Positions 53,766 through 63,680 of a DNA stretch of 64,000 nt are shown one piece after another (position 1 is the stretch's first letter; the number at the start of each line of letters is the position of its first letter). Under the pieces are notes generated by a model that was given only the letters and a program-made list of their open reading frames with translations, did no database searches and was not told the origin of the DNA. The DNA comes from Cryobacterium inferilacus. Its GTDB lineage: Bacteria > Actinomycetota > Actinomycetes > Actinomycetales > Microbacteriaceae. Location: the NCBI RefSeq assembly GCF_019599185.1, contig NZ_JAIEUL010000001.1:186001-250000 (forward strand), in the 5' to 3' direction. The translations under genes and the position numbers were made by a program.

Positions 53766-55046
53766 CTACGCCGACTTGTCCTCGCGGCGGGCGGAGTGCA
53801 ACAGGATGGTCGGTGCCGCGTTCTCGAGCACCGACTCCCTGGTGACGATGACGCGCGCCACATCCGTGGTGGACGGTACCTCGAACATGATCGGTCCGAG
53901 CACCTCCTCCATGATGGCGCGCAGGCCTCTCGCTCCGGTCTTGCGCAGCACGGCGAGGTCGGCAATAGCCTCGAGAGCGGGCTGTTCGAAGTCCAGTTCC
54001 ACACCGTCGAGCTCGAACATGCGCTGGTACTGGCGCACCAGGGCGTTCTTGGGCACGGTGAGGATCTGCATCAGCGCGACCTGGTCGAGCTGCGTGACCG
54101 TCGTGACGACGGGCAAGCGACCGATGAACTCGGGAATCAACCCGAATTTGTGCAGATCTTCCGGCAGCACCTCGCTGAAGAGGTTGATGTCGTCGCCCTT
54201 GCTGTGCAGCGGGGCACCGAAGCCGATGCCCTTCTTGCCTGCACGCTGGGAGATGATGTCGTCGAGTCCGGCGAAGGCGCCGGCCACGATGAAGAGCACA
54301 TTGGTCGTGTCGACCTGAATGAATTCCTGGTGCGGATGCTTGCGGCCGCCCTGCGGCGGCACCGAGGCCACCGTTCCTTCCAGGATCTTCAGCAGGGCCT
54401 GCTGCACACCCTCGCCCGACACGTCTCGGGTGATCGACGGGTTCTCGGCCTTGCGGGCGATCTTGTCGATCTCGTCGATGTAGATGATGCCGGTCTCGGC
54501 ACGCTTCACGTCGTAGTCGGCGGCCTGGATGAGTTTGAGGAGGATGTTCTCCACGTCTTCGCCCACGTAGCCGGCCTCGGTGAGGGCCGTGGCATCCGCT
54601 ACCGCGAACGGTACGTTCAGACGCTTCGCGAGGGTCTGCGCCAGGTACGTCTTGCCGCAACCGGTGGGACCGATCAGCAGGATGTTGGATTTGGCGATCT
54701 CGACGTCGTCGTGGATGGCGTCGGCGGCGGTGAGGGTGGCCCGGCTGCGCACGCGCTTGTAGTGGTTGTAGACGGCAACGGCGAGGGCGCGCTTGGCGGC
54801 TTCCTGCCCGATGACGTACTCCTCCAGGAACCCGAAGATCTCCCGAGGCTTGGGCAGCTCGAACTCACTGCCGGTTTCCTCGGCTCCGGCTTCGGCCAGG
54901 CGTTCCTCGATGATCTCGTTGCAGAGCTCGACGCATTCATCGCAGATATACACGCCGGGTCCGGCAATGAGCTGCTGCACCTGCTTCTGGCTCTTTCCGC
55001 AGAAAGAACACTTCAACAGGTCGGCGCTCTCGCCTATTCGTGCCAT
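53766..55046 (-). CDS. clpX: ATP-dependent Clp protease ATP-binding subunit ClpX
   Basis: AAA+ unfoldase that feeds ClpP. 426 residues from ATG 55046 (GAGGAGG upstream). The C4 zinc domain (CSFCGKSQ...CDECVELC), Walker [12 protein letters not shown], pore GYVGEDVE, Walker [10 protein letters not shown] and the RKH loop RKHPHQEF are complete. Last gene of the tig-clpP1-clpP2-clpX order on the minus strand. Confidence 0.97.
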   Translation of the reverse strand: MARIGESADLLKCSFCGKSQKQVQQLIAGPGVYICDECVELCNEIIEERLAEAGAEETGSEFELPKPREIFGFLEEYVIGQEAAKRALAVAVYNHYKRVRSRATLTAADAIHDDVEIAKSNILLIGPTGCGKTYLAQTLAKRLNVPFAVADATALTEAGYVGEDVENILLKLIQAADYDVKRAETGIIYIDEIDKIARKAENPSITRDVSGEGVQQALLKILEGTVASVPPQGGRKHPHQEFIQVDTTNVLFIVAGAFAGLDDIISQRAGKKGIGFGAPLHSKGDDINLFSEVLPEDLHKFGLIPEFIGRLPVVTTVTQLDQVALMQILTVPKNALVRQYQRMFELDGVELDFEQPALEAIADLAVLRKTGARGLRAIMEEVLGPIMFEVPSTTDVARVIVTRESVLENAAPTILLHSARREDKSA

Positions 55047-55128
55047 CCGTGAGCCTCCTCCATCAGTGACGCTCATTCGAGCCTAGCCGGTGCGTGTGAC
55101 ACATAGGTGCACCCGCGGAACAAAGCGA

Positions 55129-55160
55129 AACGGCGCGCCGCCCGTGGGCGACGCGCCGTT
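55129..55160. terminator. Hairpin after clpP2
   Basis: AACGGCGCG (55129-55137) pairs with CGCGCCGTT (55152-55160), with a further inner stem CGCCC/GGGCG. It separates clpP2 from clpX, so clpX may also have its own promoter in this gap. Confidence 0.65.
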
Positions 55161-55202
55161 CGACGAACAGGCTGGCCAGAGGGCCAGCCGACCGCCGGGC
55201 TA

Positions 55203-55874
55203 CTACTTGACGAGCGTGGGCACGTTCTTGCGGCTGGTCAGGATCTGGTCGATCAGACCGTACTCCAGGGCCTCGGGGGCGCCGAGGATCTTGTCGCGGT
55301 CGATGTCCTTGTGCACCTGCTCCTTGGTGCGGTTGGAGTGGCCGGCGAGGGTCATCTCCAGCCATTCACGCATGCGCTGGATCTCCGCGGCCTGGATCTC
55401 GATGTCGGAGGCCTGGCCGCCGCCCTGGCCACCGGCGGAGGGCTGGTGGATGAGGATGCGGGCGTTCGGCAGCGCGAGGCGCTTGCCGGGCGTTCCACCG
55501 GCGAGCAGCACGGCCGCGGCGGAGGCCGCCTGGCCGAGGCAAACCGTCTGGATGTGCGGGCGGATGTACTGCATGGTGTCGTAGATCGCCGTCATCGCGG
55601 TGAAGGAGCCACCGGGCGAGTTGATGTACATGACGATGTCGCGGTCGGGGTCCTGGCTCTCGAGCACGAGAAGCTGGGCCATGACGTCATCGGCGGATGC
55701 GTCGTCGACCTGCACGCCGAGGAAGATGATGCGGTCCTCGAACAACTTGGCGTAGGGGTCCTGGCGCTTGTAGCCGTACGCCGTGCGCTCCTCGAACGTG
55801 GGGAGGATGTACCGCGACTCGGGTGCCTGCGGTGCCATTCCGCCGGCCTGGTGGCCAAAGTTCGTGAATTCCAT
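55203..55874 (-). CDS. clpP2: ATP-dependent Clp protease proteolytic subunit 2
   Basis: 223 residues. Serine protease with catalytic Ser in [11 protein letters not shown], His in [11 protein letters not shown] and Asp in DIDRDK. The longer N-terminus ([12 protein letters not shown]...) is typical of actinobacterial ClpP2, the partner that docks ClpX. 13 bp after clpP1. Confidence 0.95.
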   Translation of the reverse strand: MEFTNFGHQAGGMAPQAPESRYILPTFEERTAYGYKRQDPYAKLFEDRIIFLGVQVDDASADDVMAQLLVLESQDPDRDIVMYINSPGGSFTAMTAIYDTMQYIRPHIQTVCLGQAASAAAVLLAGGTPGKRLALPNARILIHQPSAGGQGGGQASDIEIQAAEIQRMREWLEMTLAGHSNRTKEQVHKDIDRDKILGAPEALEYGLIDQILTSRKNVPTLVK

Positions 55875-55887
55875 TGTTCTACCCGTC

Positions 55888-56487
55888 CTACTTCTTGTTC
55901 ACTGAGTCGTCGGTACCGCCGCCGCCGACAACTTCCGACGCGAATTCGCGCAGGTGGTCGACAAAACCGTAGGCCAGGGCCTCCTGGGCGGTGAACCAGT
56001 TGTCGCGGTCGTTGTCGATGAGGATCTGCTCGACCGACTTGCCGGTCTGCTCAGCGGTGAGCTCAGCCATCCGCTTCTTCATGTCCAGGATGACCTTGGC
56101 CTGGGTCTGGATGTCGGCAGCGGTGCCACCGAAGCCACCGGACGGCTGGTGCAGCAGCACGCGTGCGTTCGGGGTGATGTAGCGCTTGCCCTTGGTGCCG
56201 GAGGAGAGCAGGAACTGGCCCATCGAGGCCGCCAGTCCGATTCCCACGGTGACGATGTCGTTCGGCACGAACTTCATGGTGTCGTAGATCGCCATGCCGG
56301 CCGTGATCGAGCCACCGGGTGAGTTGATGTAGAGGAAGATGTCCCGCTGCGAGTCCTCTGCGGCCAGCAGCAGGATCTTTGCACAGATCTCGTTGGCGTT
56401 GTCGTCACGCACCTCTGAGCCGAGCCAGATGATGCGGTCGGCCAGCAGCCTGTCAAAAACGCCGGGTGTAGGTACCATTTCGGCCAT
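55888..56487 (-). CDS. clpP1: ATP-dependent Clp protease proteolytic subunit 1
   Basis: 199 residues. Catalytic Ser in [11 protein letters not shown], His in [10 protein letters not shown], Asp in DNDRDNW. In actinobacteria ClpP1 and ClpP2 form a mixed 14-mer with ClpX or ClpC. Acidic, Gly-rich C-terminus ([14 protein letters not shown]). Confidence 0.95.
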   Translation of the reverse strand: MAEMVPTPGVFDRLLADRIIWLGSEVRDDNANEICAKILLLAAEDSQRDIFLYINSPGGSITAGMAIYDTMKFVPNDIVTVGIGLAASMGQFLLSSGTKGKRYITPNARVLLHQPSGGFGGTAADIQTQAKVILDMKKRMAELTAEQTGKSVEQILIDNDRDNWFTAQEALAYGFVDHLREFASEVVGGGGTDDSVNKK

Positions 56488-56605
56488 GTCGCGCTCCGTT
56501 TCGCTTGTCGCTTCAGAATGAATCTATAGGGTCAAACGCACGCAAACGGCTCTGTTCGCCCTCGGCAGATTCACCGGTGCGGCGAGGCAGAATGCCGCGT
56601 ACGCG

Positions 56606-56639
56606 AAACGGGCCGGTTGTCCGAGGACAACCGACCCGT
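56606..56639. terminator. Hairpin between tig and clpP1
   Basis: AACGGG-C-CGGTTGTC (from 56606) pairs with GACAACCG-A-CCCGTT (to 56639) around a four-base loop, 41 bp after the tig stop and 118 bp before clpP1. It likely ends the tig transcript and leaves clpP1-clpP2 to a separate promoter. Confidence 0.65.
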
Positions 56640-56680
56640 TCACCGGCACGACGAGGGGCGCCGGCCGTGCATGCTGCGTG

Positions 56681-58093
56681 TTACTTCTTGGCCGCGGCCT
56701 TCTTCTTGGGCTTGGCCTCGGCGGCCGGGGCCTCCTCGGCTGCTGCGTCATCGGCGGCAGCACCGTCGGATGCTGCGGCGTCGTCGGACGGTGCCTCATC
56801 CGCTGCGGCCTCGTCGTCGACGACGGCCGTGAACTCGGACAGGTCGACCGTGGCACCGTTGGAGTCGGTCACCTCGGCCTTGCCCAGGGCGATGGCGAGG
56901 GCCTTGTTACGGGCAACCTCTGCGACCATGGACGGGATCTGGCCGTTGCCGGACAGGGCCTGAACGAACTCGCTCGGGTCCATGCCGTACTGCGAGGCAC
57001 CCTGGATCAGGTACTGGGTGAGCTCGTCCTGGCTGACCTTGACCTTCTCGGCCTCTGCGATGGTGTCGAGCAGGATCTGCTGACGGAAGGTCTTCTCGCT
57101 GGCCTCGGTGACCTCGGCGCGGTGGGTCTCGTCTTCGAGGCGGTTCTCGCCCTCGAGGTGACGGTGCACCTCGTCGGCGATGATCGCCTCGGGGATCGGG
57201 ACCTCGACGGAGGAGAGCAGCTGCTCGATGAGCAGCTCGCGGGCCTGGTTGCCCTGGCCGAAGACCTTGGAGCGGCCGACCTGCACCTTGAGGCTCTCGG
57301 TGAGCTCGTCGATGGTGTCGAACTCGCTGGCGATCTGCGCGAAGTCGTCGTCGGCGTTGGGAAGCTCGCGCTCCTTGACGGCGATGACGGTGACGGTGAT
57401 CTCCGCGGTCTCGCCCTCGTGGTCGCCGCCGAGCAGCTTGGAGGCGAAGGTGGTGGTCTCACCGGCGGTGAGGGAGTCGAGTGCTTCGTCGATGCCCTCG
57501 ATCAGGTCGCCGGAGCCGACCTCGTAGGAGATGCCGCTGGCGTTGTCGACCTCGACACCGTTCACAGAAGCAACCAGATCGATCTGGGCGAAGTCGCCGG
57601 TGGTGGCGGGACGGTCAACCGTGATCAGCGTGCCGAAACGGCTGCGCAGCGTGTTGAGCTCCTCGGTGACCTCGTCGTCGGAGATCTCCACAGCGTCGAC
57701 CGTGAGCTTGATGCCCTCGTAGGCGGGCAGGTCGATCTCTGGACGCACGTCGACCTCGATGGCCAGCTGCAGGTCTCCGGAGAAGTCCTTGTCGCTGGGC
57801 CATTCGACGATGTCGGCCTCTGGACGACCCAGCGGGCGCAGCTTGTGCTCGTCGACAGCCGCACGGTAGAAACCGTCCAGGCCCTCGTTGACGGCGTGCT
57901 CCAGCACGGCGGACTTGCCGACGCGCTGGTCGATGATGGCGGGCGGAACCTTGCCCTTGCGGAAGCCGGGGATGTTGATGTCCTCGGCAATGTGCCCGTA
58001 GGCGTGGGTGATGCTGGGCTTCAGCTCTTCCGGGGTCACCGAGATGGTGACCTTGGCGCGCGTGGGGCTCAGCTTTTCGACCGTGGACTTCAC
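56681..58093 (-). CDS. tig: Trigger factor (ribosome-bound chaperone)
   Basis: Peptidyl-prolyl isomerase/chaperone at the exit tunnel. 470 residues from the GTG at 58093, which has AGGAG upstream. The ribosome-binding signature [15 protein letters not shown] is near residue 41. The PPIase domain ([16 protein letters not shown]) and C-terminal arms follow; the tail is an acidic and Ala-rich low-complexity stretch ending in [10 protein letters not shown]. The frame further upstream runs over the tRNA-Pro and is not coding. Confidence 0.95.
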   Translation of the reverse strand: MKSTVEKLSPTRAKVTISVTPEELKPSITHAYGHIAEDINIPGFRKGKVPPAIIDQRVGKSAVLEHAVNEGLDGFYRAAVDEHKLRPLGRPEADIVEWPSDKDFSGDLQLAIEVDVRPEIDLPAYEGIKLTVDAVEISDDEVTEELNTLRSRFGTLITVDRPATTGDFAQIDLVASVNGVEVDNASGISYEVGSGDLIEGIDEALDSLTAGETTTFASKLLGGDHEGETAEITVTVIAVKERELPNADDDFAQIASEFDTIDELTESLKVQVGRSKVFGQGNQARELLIEQLLSSVEVPIPEAIIADEVHRHLEGENRLEDETHRAEVTEASEKTFRQQILLDTIAEAEKVKVSQDELTQYLIQGASQYGMDPSEFVQALSGNGQIPSMVAEVARNKALAIALGKAEVTDSNGATVDLSEFTAVVDDEAAADEAPSDDAAASDGAAADDAAAEEAPAAEAKPKKKAAAKK

Positions 58094-58134
58094 GTTAAAA
58101 TCTCCTGTGTTCGACAGATGTGCAGGGGGGGTGA

Positions 58135-58211
58135 TGGTCGGGGCGACAGGATTCGAACCTGCGACCTCTCGGTCCCAAACCGAGCGCTCTACCAAGCTGA
58201 GCTACGCCCCG
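58135..58211 (-). tRNA. tRNA-Pro (TGG)
   Basis: 77 nt with encoded CCA (58135-58137). Acceptor CGGGGCG/CGCCCCG, anticodon stem CTCGG/CCGAG, loop TTTGGGA with anticodon TGG, T-arm GGTTCGAATCC. It reads CCA and probably CCG. Confidence 0.96.
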
Positions 58212-58407
58212 GATGTCATCTCAACCCGTTGGGGCCACCAACTTGGCGCGCAGACTCACGCGACAGCCGGATTGACCTCCGTCAGTCTAGTGCACGAGAC
58301 GAAGCCCGGGGCGTCCCCGCGTGCATTCCGGGCGCGTTCCGGGCCACCTCGGTGAAAGCCCAGCGAAACCTGTACTACGATATTCGAGTGCCACCGAGTG
58401 TGGCGCT

Positions 58408-58481
58408 GGGGATGTAGCTCAATGGTAGAGCCTCAGTTTTCCAAACTGATGGCGCGGGTTCGATTCCCGTCATCCCCTCCA
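58408..58481 (+). tRNA. tRNA-Gly (TCC)
   Basis: 74 nt with encoded CCA. Acceptor GGGGATG/CATCCCC, anticodon stem TCAGT/ACTGA, loop TTTCCAA (anticodon TCC), T-arm GGTTCGATTCC. Divergent from the tRNA-Pro; the 196-bp gap between them must hold both promoters, which I cannot place exactly. Confidence 0.96.
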
Positions 58482-58562
58482 CATACACAGCCTTCGCCAC
58501 AGTGCAGGTGCTCGGCTGACTCCCCCGGTCTCCCTGGGTTCGAGGGTCCTGCGCGGCCCGAC

Positions 58563-59513
58563 TCAGGCGAAGTCGTAGGTCACGCCGGTCAGGCGCTCGC
58601 TCTCGCCCCACAGGCGCAGCGCGTCTGCGGTGTTCCTGGCCCGGCCGGAGCGCGACACCGGCACCGGATGCCCGTTCTGCTGACCGACACCGTCCGGCCC
58701 CACGAACGTGTCGCCGGCCAGTCCTGGCAGGGTCGCCGCGTACAGCGTGGGCAGGGCGCCCCACTCCGCCGGCTGGGCGAGCATCGCGGTGAGCGAGCCG
58801 ATCAGGCGGCTGCGCAGCGTCTTCTGCGCCCCGCGCATGGCCGGGCCGGCCGTCTGCAGGTTGGTGAGCGCGAATCCCGGATGCGCCGCCAGCGCCGTGA
58901 GCGCCACCCCGGCCGACTCCGCCCGGCGCTGCAGCTCGGACGTGAAGAGCAGGTTCGCGAGCTTGCTCTGCCCGTAGGCGGGCCACGGCGAGTACCGCTC
59001 GGTGCCCGCCAGGTCGTCGAAGTTCATCTTCCCGATCCGGTGCACGGTCGAAGACAGCGTGACGACCCGGGCATCCGGGCTCGCCAGAAGCCGCGGCAGC
59101 AGCCGACCGGTGAGCGCGAAGTGGCCCAGGTGGTTGGTGCCGAACTGCATCTCGAAGCCGTCACTGGTGCGACGCTCTGGAAGGTTCATCACCCCGGCGT
59201 TGTTCACCAGCAGGTCGAGCCGGTCGGTCTCGGCGCCGAACTCGTCCGCGAACGAGGCGATGGAGTCCAGGCTGGCGAGGTCGAGGGCCCGCACCGTGAG
59301 GTGGGCATTCGGCAGTCGCTCCCGCATCCGCTGCACGGCGGCCGCTCCCCTGGTGGGGTCCCGCACGGCCAGGGTCACGGCCGCGCCGGCGGCGGCGAGC
59401 TCCGCCGCGGTCACGAAGCCGAGGCCGGAGTTGGCCCCGGTCACGACGGCTGCGGTCCCGGTGAGGTCGGGAATGTCGGCCGCTGTCCAGCCTTGGCGAC
59501 GTTTCGGTTCCAC
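58563..59513 (-). CDS. Short-chain dehydrogenase/reductase
   Basis: 316 residues from a GTG at 59513. The cofactor motif [12 protein letters not shown], catalytic Ser in VVTLSSTVH and YGQSK are all present. The length and the later [10 protein letters not shown] are like the retinol-dehydrogenase/WW-oxidoreductase-like SDRs. Substrate unknown. It starts 3 bp after the lactate dehydrogenase stop, so they share a transcript. Confidence 0.88.
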   Translation of the reverse strand: MEPKRRQGWTAADIPDLTGTAAVVTGANSGLGFVTAAELAAAGAAVTLAVRDPTRGAAAVQRMRERLPNAHLTVRALDLASLDSIASFADEFGAETDRLDLLVNNAGVMNLPERRTSDGFEMQFGTNHLGHFALTGRLLPRLLASPDARVVTLSSTVHRIGKMNFDDLAGTERYSPWPAYGQSKLANLLFTSELQRRAESAGVALTALAAHPGFALTNLQTAGPAMRGAQKTLRSRLIGSLTAMLAQPAEWGALPTLYAATLPGLAGDTFVGPDGVGQQNGHPVPVSRSGRARNTADALRLWGESERLTGVTYDFA

Positions 59514-59516
59514 GGC

Positions 59517-60503
59517 TCAGGCCAGCCCGAGGGTGTCGAGCGAAGCGCGCAGCGTGGCGGCGGAGTGTTCGAACAGGGCCTGCTCCTTGGCCGAGAACGG
59601 CACGTCGATGACCCGGGCGATGCCGCTGGCGTCGATGACGCTGGGCACCGACAGGGCCACCCCGCTGACACCGCGGTAGTCGGTGAGCACCGAACTGACC
59701 GGCAGGATGGCGCCCTCGTCGCGCAGCACCGCCTCGACGATGCGGGCGCCGGAGAGGCCGATCGCGTAGTTGGTGGCCCCCTTGCCCTCGATCACCTTGT
59801 ATGCGGCGTTCTTGACCTCTTCGGCGATCGACTCGAACTCGGCCTCGGAGAAGGGCACCGCCCCTGGCGCGCCGGCCGACCCGGTGATGCCGCGGGCCAG
59901 CATCCAGTCGGCCAGCGAGATCGGGCCGATGCGCGCCTGCGACCAGAGCGGGAACTCGGAGTCGCCGTGCTCGCCGACGATGAGCGCGTGCACATTGCTG
60001 ATCGCCACCCCGACCCGTTCGGAGAGCATCCAACGCAGTCGGGAGGAATCGAGCACGGTGCCTGAACCGAACACCCGCGCGGGCGGCAACCCGCTGAACT
60101 GCTGTGCGGCTACGGCGAGCACGTCGACGGGGTTGGTGACGAGCACGAAGATGGCGTCTGGTGCCCGCTGGACGAGCTTGGGCATCAGGTCGCGCAGGAT
60201 CTCGACATTGACACCGGCCATCTCGAGCCGGGATTGGCCGGGGTGCTGGCGGGCGCCGGCGGTGATCACGACGACGTTGGCGCCGCTGACCACATCGAGG
60301 TCGTCGCCGCCGGTGACCCGGGAGGCGCCGGTGAACTGGGTGCCGTGCGCGAGGTCGAGCACCTCGGCGGCCACCTTGGCGGAGTTGATGTCGTACAGGG
60401 CGACCTCACGGGCCGACTCCCTGATCAGGGCCGCGTAGGCCAGGGAGGTGCCCACGGCGCCGGCGCCGACGATGGCCAGTTTGGAGTTCTCAATCACGCT
60501 CAT
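59517..60503 (-). CDS. ldh: L-lactate dehydrogenase
   Basis: NAD-dependent interconversion of pyruvate and L-lactate. 328 residues from ATG 60503. The Rossmann motif GAGAVGTSLAYA, VTNPVDVLA, the substrate Arg region ARQHPGQSR, the catalytic GEHGDSEFPLWS and the DINSAKV cofactor loop support LDH over malate dehydrogenase (Gln in ARQ as expected for pyruvate). Confidence 0.93.
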   Translation of the reverse strand: MSVIENSKLAIVGAGAVGTSLAYAALIRESAREVALYDINSAKVAAEVLDLAHGTQFTGASRVTGGDDLDVVSGANVVVITAGARQHPGQSRLEMAGVNVEILRDLMPKLVQRAPDAIFVLVTNPVDVLAVAAQQFSGLPPARVFGSGTVLDSSRLRWMLSERVGVAISNVHALIVGEHGDSEFPLWSQARIGPISLADWMLARGITGSAGAPGAVPFSEAEFESIAEEVKNAAYKVIEGKGATNYAIGLSGARIVEAVLRDEGAILPVSSVLTDYRGVSGVALSVPSVIDASGIARVIDVPFSAKEQALFEHSAATLRASLDTLGLA

Positions 60504-60576
60504 GGTCCCAGTGTCCTCCATCCCGCCCGCACCCCCGGCACTGTGCGGCGTGGCGGATGCGGTCCACTATGGCTGC

Positions 60577-61272
60577 ATGCCGGATGAGGAGCCGAGAGGC
60601 GAGGTTCCGCCCGCGGTGCGCGCCCAATTGCTCGCCACCGAGCACTGGAGCCTGCTGGCCTCCCGCAGCACCACCCAGGGTGAGGTGCTCACCCGAATCA
60701 GCATGTTCCTCTACCTGGTCTCGGCCGGCCTGGTGAGCCTGGCGCTGGCCGGACAGGCCACCGACTTCGACGAGGGATTCCCGGGGTTCGCGCTCACCGT
60801 TCTGGGCATCATCCTGCTCGTGGGCATCCTCACTCAGGTGCGGGTGACCAATGTGAGCATGGAGGACCTGGCCTATGTGCTCGCGATGAACCGCTTGCGG
60901 GCGGCGTATGTGGAGCTGGATCCCGGGGTGGCGCAGTTCCTCATGACGGCCCCATACGACGATCTGCGGGGCTCGCAGCGAACCTACTATTTCCTCGGCG
61001 ACCGGCCGCGGAACTTCAGCCAGGTGCTCGGCAGCAGCGCGATGTTCATCGCCGCGGTCAACTCCACCCTGCTCGGCCTGCTGCTGACCGGGGTCACCCT
61101 GGGGCTGGGGTGGCCCCTGGTGCTCAGCGTGCTGGTCTCCGTCGTCGGCGGCCTGTGTTTCCTCGCCGGCTCGATGGTCGTGGGCGGCAGCAGGTATTTC
61201 GGCTTGTGGCGGCGCTACACCCCGTTGTTCCCCTCTCCCCCTGACGACGGCCAGGCGGCGGCCTCGGACTGA
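60577..61272 (+). CDS. Unknown membrane protein
   Basis: 231 residues from ATG 60577. Four hydrophobic segments in two pairs (about 45-62, 72-92, then 150-172 and 176-200). A central region PYDDLRGSQRTYYFLGDRPRN is polar. Not recognised. Divergent from ldh; the C-terminus ends on a hydrophilic tail DDGQAAASD. Confidence 0.65.
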   Translation: MPDEEPRGEVPPAVRAQLLATEHWSLLASRSTTQGEVLTRISMFLYLVSAGLVSLALAGQATDFDEGFPGFALTVLGIILLVGILTQVRVTNVSMEDLAYVLAMNRLRAAYVELDPGVAQFLMTAPYDDLRGSQRTYYFLGDRPRNFSQVLGSSAMFIAAVNSTLLGLLLTGVTLGLGWPLVLSVLVSVVGGLCFLAGSMVVGGSRYFGLWRRYTPLFPSPPDDGQAAASD

Positions 61273-61347
61273 TCCGAGGGTCGGCGACTCCGGTGCCCTG
61301 GTGCGGGCATCGAAGCGGCGTTCTGCGGCAACTCACCGGAGCGATGC

Positions 61348-62061
61348 TCAGGCCTGCAGGAACGCCAGCACCGCGAGCACCCGGCGGTGGTCGGAGCCGG
61401 TGTCGTCCAGGCCGAGCTTGGAGAAGATCGCGGTGACGTTCTTCTCCACCGCACCCACCCCGATCACCAGTCTCTCGGCGATACCCACGTTGGTGCGACC
61501 CTCGGCCATCAGGCCGAGCACGTCGCGCTCCCGCGGCGTGAGCGCCAACAGCGGGTTGGTGCGCCGGGCGAGCAGTTCGCGCACCACCTGCGGGTCGAGC
61601 ACGGTGCCGCCGGCGCTCACCCGGGCGACGGCATCCTGCAGCTCGTCGAGCGAAGCCACCCGATCCTTGAGCAGGTAGCCCAGTCCGCCCTGCCCCGACG
61701 CCAGCAGTTCCTGCACGTAGCTGCCCTCGACGTACTGGCTGAGCAGCAGGATGCCGATACCCGGCAGCCGCCGGCGCAGCTCGATGGCCGCCCGCACGCC
61801 CTCGTCGCGGAAGGTGGGCGGCATCCGCACGTCGAGCACGGCCAGGTTGGGCCGCAGCGCGTCCACCTCGGCGAGCAGGGACTCGGCGTCACCGTAGGCG
61901 GCCACGGTGTCGAAACCCGCCTCGGCGAACAACCGCACCAGACCCTCCCGCAGCAGCACGGAGTCCTCGGCCAGCACCAGGCGAAGCGGCGCGGTGGGGG
62001 CGGGTTGCGGGCTGGGCGGCGGGAGGGTACTCACCCGTTCAGGATAGGGCGCGGTGATCAC
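61348..62061 (-). CDS. NarL/LuxR-family response regulator
   Basis: 237 residues from the GTG at 62061, which overlaps the kinase stop (GTGA); GTG 62034 is an alternative. The receiver has LVLAEDSVLLREGL, phospho-Asp in AVLDVRMPP and a Lys in YLLKDR. The C-terminal LuxR helix-turn-helix is LTPRERDVLGLMAEGRTNVGIAERL. Output of the adjacent sensor. Confidence 0.93.
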   Translation of the reverse strand: MITAPYPERVSTLPPPSPQPAPTAPLRLVLAEDSVLLREGLVRLFAEAGFDTVAAYGDAESLLAEVDALRPNLAVLDVRMPPTFRDEGVRAAIELRRRLPGIGILLLSQYVEGSYVQELLASGQGGLGYLLKDRVASLDELQDAVARVSAGGTVLDPQVVRELLARRTNPLLALTPRERDVLGLMAEGRTNVGIAERLVIGVGAVEKNVTAIFSKLGLDDTGSDHRRVLAVLAFLQA

Positions 62062-63584
62062 CGGACGACGGATGTGTCCAGCTCGGTGGTGAGCGGGAGG
62101 TGCGCGCCGACCGCGGTGGGGCCGCCGGCGGGGCTCCGCACCGAGAGGATGCCGCGCAGTCCCTTGAGGCGGTCGTCGAGCCCGGCCAGGCCGTGCCCGT
62201 CTCGCAGGACGGCGCCGCCGTGACCGTTGTCGATCACCCAGAGGTCCAGCCAGGTGGAGTCGTCCTCAGGGATCCGGCGCAGTTCCAGGTGCAGGCGGAG
62301 CTGGCTGGCGCCGGCGTGCTTGGCCACATTGGTGAGCAGTTCGGCGGCGATGAAGTAGACGCTGCGCTCGATCTCCGAGGGCAACCGCAGGTCACGGTCG
62401 ACCTGGAGCTCGAGCTGCACGGGCACCGTGCTGCGGGCGGCCAGGGATTCCAGCGCCACGATCAGGCCGCGGTCCTGCAGGATGGGCGGCACCAGGCCGC
62501 GGGACAGCGCGCGTAGTTCTTCCAGGGTGTCGCGGGCCTGCTCCCTCGCTTCGACGAGGAGCCGGCGAGCGGCATCCGGGTCGTCGTCGAGGCGGCGTTC
62601 GGCGCTGGCGAGGTCCATCTGCAGCCGCACCAGGCGCTGCTGCGGGCCGTCGTGGATGTCGCGCTCGAGCCGGCGCAGGGACTGGTCTTCGGCCGACACT
62701 GCGGCACCGCGGGAGGCGCTGAGGTCGGCGACCTCGCGTTGCAGGGCCTCGGACGCCCAGGCGCCGAGCATGACCCTGGCGATGCCCTGGTGCATCACCA
62801 CCAGGCCACGGGTCACGAGAGGGAGGGTGGCGAGGAAGGCCACGCCCAGGGCGGCGTTGAGCAGGTTCTCCGCGACCAGGTTCTGGCTGCTGCCCGGCTG
62901 GTAGGTACCGAGAATGAGGTCGACCAGACCGAACGACTCGTCATCGGCCGGCAGCGACCAGCTCCAGATCCAATATGTGAGCCCGGCGAGGGCGCCGGTC
63001 GCCCAGACGATGGTGATCGACCAGGAGATCACACCGACGACGAAATTCACGATCATGCCGTGCAGCAGGTACAGCCAGTAGTGGCCGGAGACCAGGGGGC
63101 CGAGGATGGCGCGCAGGGGTGTCGCCGGTTCGCCGCGCGGCGTCCACTCCGGTTCGGTGATCGCCGGCTGGCCGGCCCAACGCAACCGGGTGAGTTCGAC
63201 GACGCCGAAGCCTCTGGCGGCGTAGAGGGCGGCGACCACGATGAACAGGCCCACGAACAGGACGATGAGGCTGACCCCGGTGGAGAACAGCGTGACCAGC
63301 ACGGTCAGCGACACGATGACCACGGGCAGGGTCGGCAGCAGGAAGCCGAGTTCCCGGGGGGTGCGCGCCCAGAGGCCGAGGTAGCCGCCTCGCCCGACAT
63401 CGCCGGTTTCGGCGGGGTCCTGGCCGGCGGGGGTCTGGCCGGCAGGATTCTGGCCGGCAGGGTGGTCGGTGTGGGTGTCGGCGGGCTGCACGAAGCCCAG
63501 CGTGGCAGAGTTCTCGCGCGCGGTGGTGGAGCCGGTCGCAGAATCGATGTCGGCGCCGGCCGGATCACGGGTGTTATTGGTCAT
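62058..63584 (-). CDS. Sensor histidine kinase, HisKA_3 type
   Basis: 508 residues from ATG 63584. An N-terminal low-complexity tail holds (PAGQ) repeats. Several TM helices (about residues 75-125 and 165-260) form the sensor. The phospho-acceptor His is in RRLERDIHDGPQQRLV, and the ATPase carries LLTNVAKHAGA and GHGLAGLDDRLKG. Like DesK/NarX-type kinases; the signal is unknown. Coupled to the response regulator. Confidence 0.92.
   Translation of the reverse strand: MTNNTRDPAGADIDSATGSTTARENSATLGFVQPADTHTDHPAGQNPAGQTPAGQDPAETGDVGRGGYLGLWARTPRELGFLLPTLPVVIVSLTVLVTLFSTGVSLIVLFVGLFIVVAALYAARGFGVVELTRLRWAGQPAITEPEWTPRGEPATPLRAILGPLVSGHYWLYLLHGMIVNFVVGVISWSITIVWATGALAGLTYWIWSWSLPADDESFGLVDLILGTYQPGSSQNLVAENLLNAALGVAFLATLPLVTRGLVVMHQGIARVMLGAWASEALQREVADLSASRGAAVSAEDQSLRRLERDIHDGPQQRLVRLQMDLASAERRLDDDPDAARRLLVEAREQARDTLEELRALSRGLVPPILQDRGLIVALESLAARSTVPVQLELQVDRDLRLPSEIERSVYFIAAELLTNVAKHAGASQLRLHLELRRIPEDDSTWLDLWVIDNGHGGAVLRDGHGLAGLDDRLKGLRGILSVRSPAGGPTAVGAHLPLTTELDTSVVR
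63421..63465. repeat. Three 15-bp units in the kinase N-terminus
   Basis: TGGCCGGC-rich units at 63421-63435, 63436-63450 and 63451-63465, in frame; they encode the PAGQN/PAGQT/PAGQD stretch. Confidence 0.8.
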
Positions 63585-63680
63585 GGTTCCAGCGTGCTCC
63601 GCGGCGCGGCGTGCGCCCATCCCCTCACCCACCGGATCGACCAGGGGGCTATCCCCCGTTCGTGCGGTGCCGAGGGGTGG